Source: Pseudomonadota bacterium
GTDB taxonomy: Bacteria; Pseudomonadota; Gammaproteobacteria; Steroidobacterales; Woeseiaceae
NCBI GenBank assembly: GCA_022565135.1
Contig: JADFKA010000045.1
Span: forward strand, 1-9,689
DNA length: 9,689 nt
Reading direction: 5' to 3'
Below the pieces are notes generated by a model. The model saw only the letters and a program-made list of their open reading frames with translations. It did no database searches and was not told the origin of the DNA. Positions 8,501 to 9,689 of this stretch are shown here, piece by piece. The first letter of the stretch is position 1. Every line of letters starts with the position of its first letter. The position numbers were made by a program, and so were the translations under genes.

Positions 8501-8604
8501 ATTGCTGGCAAACACGTTCCAATAGCGGCCACACCCAGGGCGACTATGACGGCACGCCTAAAGGCTGTAGAGTTTTTCATCGACTTATTGTATGTCGCTG
8601 ACAT
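5503..8604 (-). CDS. TonB-dependent outer-membrane receptor
   Basis: This is a 1033-residue energised outer-membrane importer. A signal peptide ends AIA before Gln37. A TonB-box-like segment EYIDEIVATGS (44-54) follows, then the plug domain to about residue 187 with SPVTVLTSEQLDMRGINTIA (65-84), SLRGLTTSSSLTLFDGLRM and the conserved DRIEVLKDGASSTYGADAIA (158-177). The 22-strand barrel runs to the C-terminus, with the usual NILNVFDTEP and GRYFRLGASYSF near the end; a Glu follows the final Phe. This plug style is common in large receptor families of Xanthomonas-, Caulobacter- and Sphingomonas-like bacteria. The mature protein has exactly ten Cys in two clusters (255-460 and 894-963), in predicted outer loops, and two DxDGN-like motifs (348-352, 943-948). 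The start at 8604 is chosen over the internal ATG at 8580 because AGGGGA lies 8 nt upstream. The substrate cannot be predicted. Confidence 0.96.
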   Translation of the reverse strand: MSATYNKSMKNSTAFRRAVIVALGVAAIGTCLPAIAQEVATEVEYIDEIVATGSIIRRAETATASPVTVLTSEQLDMRGINTIADAVVMLPANNAGTMNASWSTFGFASGASAVSLRGLTTSSSLTLFDGLRMAPYPLGDDGRRNFVDLGTIPDSIVDRIEVLKDGASSTYGADAIAGVVNVITKKEIIGLHLNGSLGQSQEGDGDEYRADITWGIGDLGSDGYNFYANFEQQQSDSIPYSARNNFFGRDWTSICNSSGGCLDNRNPNGLEANGLLDGVSFSEQPLVRPVDGTGAGAGNWQLIDPAGGCTATNFLREVDVPNAATYADYLVDQALVVLDPVTGLPVLDADGNTTSASTGLIALTGPVCETGNFGSQVKVYPKIDRTGANLRFTKMVNDRTEFYVMANYYRVTTSESGGTPFIFGSTTTPGDDDVVQVTLGNVILPQYVCPLGRDGTATVCDASNGVLNPNNPFAAGGQDAQVLYRLPVPRIGDTDTQTWRVAAGVLGTLGAQDEWDYSVEVVSANVSMDLKRQGYPIPRRILNSVYDGSFNFVNPEQNSQQVWDNIAPPVTTKNTSGMDQIQATLARSLWEASGGDVIGAVGVAWREESVNQPSANGFKQDPWERYLSVNTVAAKGERDVTSAFFEIDAPLTEMFTVNVSGRYDDYSTGQDNFSPKIGLQFQPHDMIKFRATYSEGFRIPSFNEAFGAPTTGYVSTAFDPANPDHAAVIAAHGGNAYVSGVYSYGLTSVGNSELDPEESESITAGVVLELTDSLTITLDYWKIDVSSLISNADASAVLDIYYANDGGAYPEGITVIPAASDPNFPNALPLIGFIRASYQNVDSEIASGVDLGMNWTHDFGSTTFGSYLELAYLEELSKTIDGDKLNYAGTLSPCDVTSCSGAPDLRATWINTLMWSDYTVALTANYTSGYDNASIDYGAVEGDCDGNGFNSVYLYDDGSPVACTHDAYLDFDFSATYQVNDSTKVYLNILNVFDTEPDFDPAAAYFLYGFNPAWELNGWRGRYFRLGASYSFE

Positions 8605-8612
8605 GATATGTA

Positions 8613-8618
8613 TCCCCT
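8613..8618 (-). promoter_or_regulatory. Strong Shine-Dalgarno of the TonB receptor
   Basis: On the minus strand AGGGGA lies 8 nt before the ATG at 8604. The internal ATG at 8580 (MKNSTAFRR) has only a weak AAG upstream. A 10-bp palindrome TAATGCATTA (8618-8627) touches the ribosome site. Confidence 0.7.
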
Positions 8619-8704
8619 AATGCATTAAATTTATGGTTCAGCAATCGCGCCGCACAAATTTCACGGCAGGCGTTGCTCCCATGGTTGAACATGCCCGGAG
8701 TGTA

Positions 8705-8718
8705 GTCCAAGCTTGGAC
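8705..8718. promoter_or_regulatory. 14-bp perfect palindrome, operator candidate
   Basis: GTCCAAGCTTGGAC is a perfect 14-bp inverted repeat, 101-114 nt upstream of the receptor start codon. It overlaps the predicted start point of the promoter candidate above it, where a dimeric repressor would bind. It could also form a short 5-bp hairpin with an AGCT loop in the leader RNA. No regulator gene in this window can be linked to it. Confidence 0.35.
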
Positions 8719-8720
8719 AA

Positions 8721-8749
8721 AATAAAACCCCTTGCTGGTAAAAATCCAA
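8721..8749 (-). promoter_or_regulatory. Candidate sigma-70-like promoter for the TonB receptor
   Basis: On the minus strand TTGGAT (8744-8749) is separated by 17 nt from TTTATT (8721-8726). The match to consensus is only partial (3/6 and 4/6), but the spacing is ideal. The region is AT-rich against GC-rich surroundings and lies in the only sizeable gap before the receptor gene. Transcription would start near 8714 and give a leader of about 110 nt. This is a guess from pattern alone. Confidence 0.25.
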
Positions 8750-8874
8750 CAACCTGCAACAGCCTGTATAACTAGAAACTAAGCGTTGTCGAGGACTCAG
8801 ACTATTTTTGTAGCACAAAAACAACAACGTTCGCCGCGCCTTTTCCCCGCATATGGATCGGCCGCAGCGCGAAA

Positions 8875-9438
8875 TCAGGTGAGCGAACCCATTGGCTGCT
8901 CGGAGCTCGACGTCCTAATGGCGCGGTCGTTTTCGTGGAAGCGCAGGCAGCGCTCATCGAAAGGCAGGCCGCAGTAATCGAGCAGCCGGCGAACCTCGGT
9001 CTCTGTGTCATCGGCGCGGTCGAACTCGCCGATCCGATCAAGGAGCACGGCCTGCAGGTTACGGTAGCTCGCGTTGCGGGGGTCCGCTTCCAGTGCCCGG
9101 TCGATTTCCCGTAACGCGTCTGCCGATCGCATCTGCTGGTGCAGGACCGTGGCGTAGTCGTAGCGGGCGGCGGCGCACGACCGGCCGAGTTCGTAATGAA
9201 CAGCGGCCCAGTTCGGCTGGGACCGGGCCAACGGCTCGAGAGCCTCGAGGGAACCGGCCGCGTCTCCAGTGAAACGCCGCGCGATGCCGAGGAAAAGCAT
9301 CGCGACGAGATGGCCTGGGACTGTACCGAGGATCTGCGCGGCCTGTTCTGTAGCGAGAGCGGCGTCGGTGACGAGCAGGCGCTCGATCTGTGGGAGCGCC
9401 ACTTCCACTGTCCTGACCGGGTCCAGGGTGCCGGTCAT
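8875..9438 (-). pseudogene. Collapsed remnant of a TPR-containing sulfotransferase gene
   Basis: The frame of 187 codons joins three non-adjacent parts of TPR-sulfotransferases, judged from remembered family sequence. Residues 1-88 match the family N-terminus (ALATEQAAQIL, VPGHLVAMLFLGIAR, LEPLARSQPNWAAVHYELG). Residues about 89-142 match a late TPR block (AARYDYATVLHQQ, ADPRNASYRNLQA, DRIGEFDRA). Residues about 143-181 match the end of the sulfotransferase domain (DDTETEVRRLLDYCGLPF, CLRFHENDRAIRTSSSEQ). The intervening TPRs and almost the whole catalytic domain, including the PAPS-binding loop, are absent. After SSEQ the family usually reads V-R-x-P; here the frame gives PMGSLT and stops, while V-R-S-P is found 7 nt further on in another frame (8888-8877). 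Intact members are several hundred residues long. The start is the ATG at 9438; the upstream TTG at 9489 looks wrong. Sulfotransferase activity is impossible; a short TPR protein could still be made. It lies upstream of the TonB receptor on the same strand. Confidence 0.8.
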
Positions 9439-9490
9439 GATGGTCGTCTTTCCCCCGCAATGTCGACCGATGGGATGGACTCCTTCCAAC

Positions 9491-9689
9491 TTACGGCATC
9501 ATCGTGCCAGCTGGCCTCATGTAATGTGGGCGCCAGCGCAAACCGGTGTTGTTGCTGTTCTCAAGTCTACTGCGTATCCGCGGATTGTAGAAACACTCGA
9601 TGTGATCAAAAATATCGTCACGGGCATCGGATCGCGATGGATTGCCGCATATACAGGCCGGTGACACAACTTGGACGCTGCGGGAATAT
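9491..9689 (-). pseudogene. C-terminal remnant of an IS3-family transposase (OrfB)
   Basis: An open frame without a start enters from the right edge and ends with TAA at 9491-9493. Codons from 9628 down to 9560 read DARDDIFDHIECFYNPRI, then RSRLE. This matches the end of the DDE integrase core of IS3-family OrfB proteins, where a (D/Y)IExFYNxxRxH motif follows an EAR-D-F stretch. The normal next residues (HSxLGYxSPxxFE) are not present: the frame reads RSRLENSNNTG and then unrelated sequence. The element is therefore degraded or cut just after this motif. Residues before it (9629-9688) do not align clearly, so the homology is limited to about 25 codons in view. No terminal inverted repeat could be recognised. 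The assignment rests on this short motif. Confidence 0.62.

Larger units (their letters stand above)
8605..8874. other. Intergenic region between TPR-sulfotransferase remnant and TonB receptor
   Basis: This stretch of 270 nt carries the receptor leader, a palindrome and a weak promoter candidate. The part from about 8770 to 8874 probably continues the decayed sulfotransferase gene or its flank, but I see no recognisable protein in any frame. A 7-bp AT-rich inverted repeat, TTTTTGT-AGC-ACAAAAA, lies at 8805-8821; it is too weak to call a terminator. Confidence 0.5.

Noticed and set aside
8138..8620. 160-codon plus-strand frame opposite the TonB receptor N-terminus
   Set aside because: It is antisense to a region with clear plug-domain motifs, has no recognisable domain and shows composition typical of a shadow frame.
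8805..8821. AT-rich hairpin TTTTTGT-AGC-ACAAAAA as a terminator
   Set aside because: The stem has only two G-C-type pairs at most and no proper GC core or trailing T-run beyond the stem itself.
8585..8827. 80-codon minus-strand frame overlapping the TonB receptor start
   Set aside because: It has no recognisable motif, an irregular composition rich in Cys and Leu, and it occupies the receptor leader.
9436..9489. TTG start at 9489 for the sulfotransferase remnant
   Set aside because: The extra residues are not family-like, and the ATG at 9438 matches the usual N-terminal position. The AAGGAG near 9480 is too far from that ATG to decide the start.
1..9689. CRISPR array, tRNA or rRNA genes, phage or defence genes, biosynthetic cluster
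   Set aside because: No regularly spaced repeats, tRNA-like cloverleaf, rRNA sequence or such protein families were seen on either strand.

Overview
The window looks like a chromosomal segment of a Gram-negative proteobacterium, most likely a gammaproteobacterium of the marine or soil heterotroph kind. It encodes a DsbA with a proteobacterial-type active site, a lipoprotein, an outer-membrane beta-barrel, a periplasmic L,D-transpeptidase and a large TonB-dependent receptor. Base composition is moderately GC-rich throughout. Species cannot be named from what is visible.

Layout, left to right. (1) 1-583 (+): 3' part of a dsbA-like thiol oxidoreductase whose start lies outside the window. (2) 675-2710 (+): a tight two-gene unit, a DUF3179 lipoprotein followed 8 nt later by a small outer-membrane barrel with a Cys-x-Cys at its mature N-terminus. 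(3) 2712-3611 (-): an L,D-transpeptidase (YkuD domain plus Csd6-type NTF2-like tail), convergent with the barrel gene, the two stop codons being 1 nt apart inside a palindrome. (4) 3690-5453 (+): a secreted DUF885 zinc-metallopeptidase-like protein, divergent from the transpeptidase gene. (5) 5455-5482: a perfect 12-bp-stem terminator with T-runs on both sides that serves two convergent genes. (6) 5503-8604 (-): a 1033-residue TonB-dependent receptor with a strong Shine-Dalgarno sequence and, about 100 nt upstream, a 14-bp perfect palindrome beside a weak promoter candidate. (7) 8875-9438 (-): a collapsed remnant of a TPR-sulfotransferase gene, in which three separate parts of the family sequence are joined in one short frame. 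(8) 9491-9689 (-): the C-terminal end of an IS3-family transposase, without its start.

Nearly every intact gene product acts in the cell envelope: disulfide formation, peptidoglycan trimming, periplasmic peptide hydrolysis, outer-membrane uptake. DsbA could plausibly oxidise the ten cysteines of the TonB receptor, but that is inference. The right-hand 800 bases are the unusual part: an insertion-sequence remnant next to a TPR-sulfotransferase gene that has lost most of its middle, just upstream of the TonB receptor. No complete defence system, CRISPR array, RNA gene or biosynthetic cluster is visible. The least explained intact module is the DUF3179 lipoprotein plus CxC outer-membrane barrel pair.
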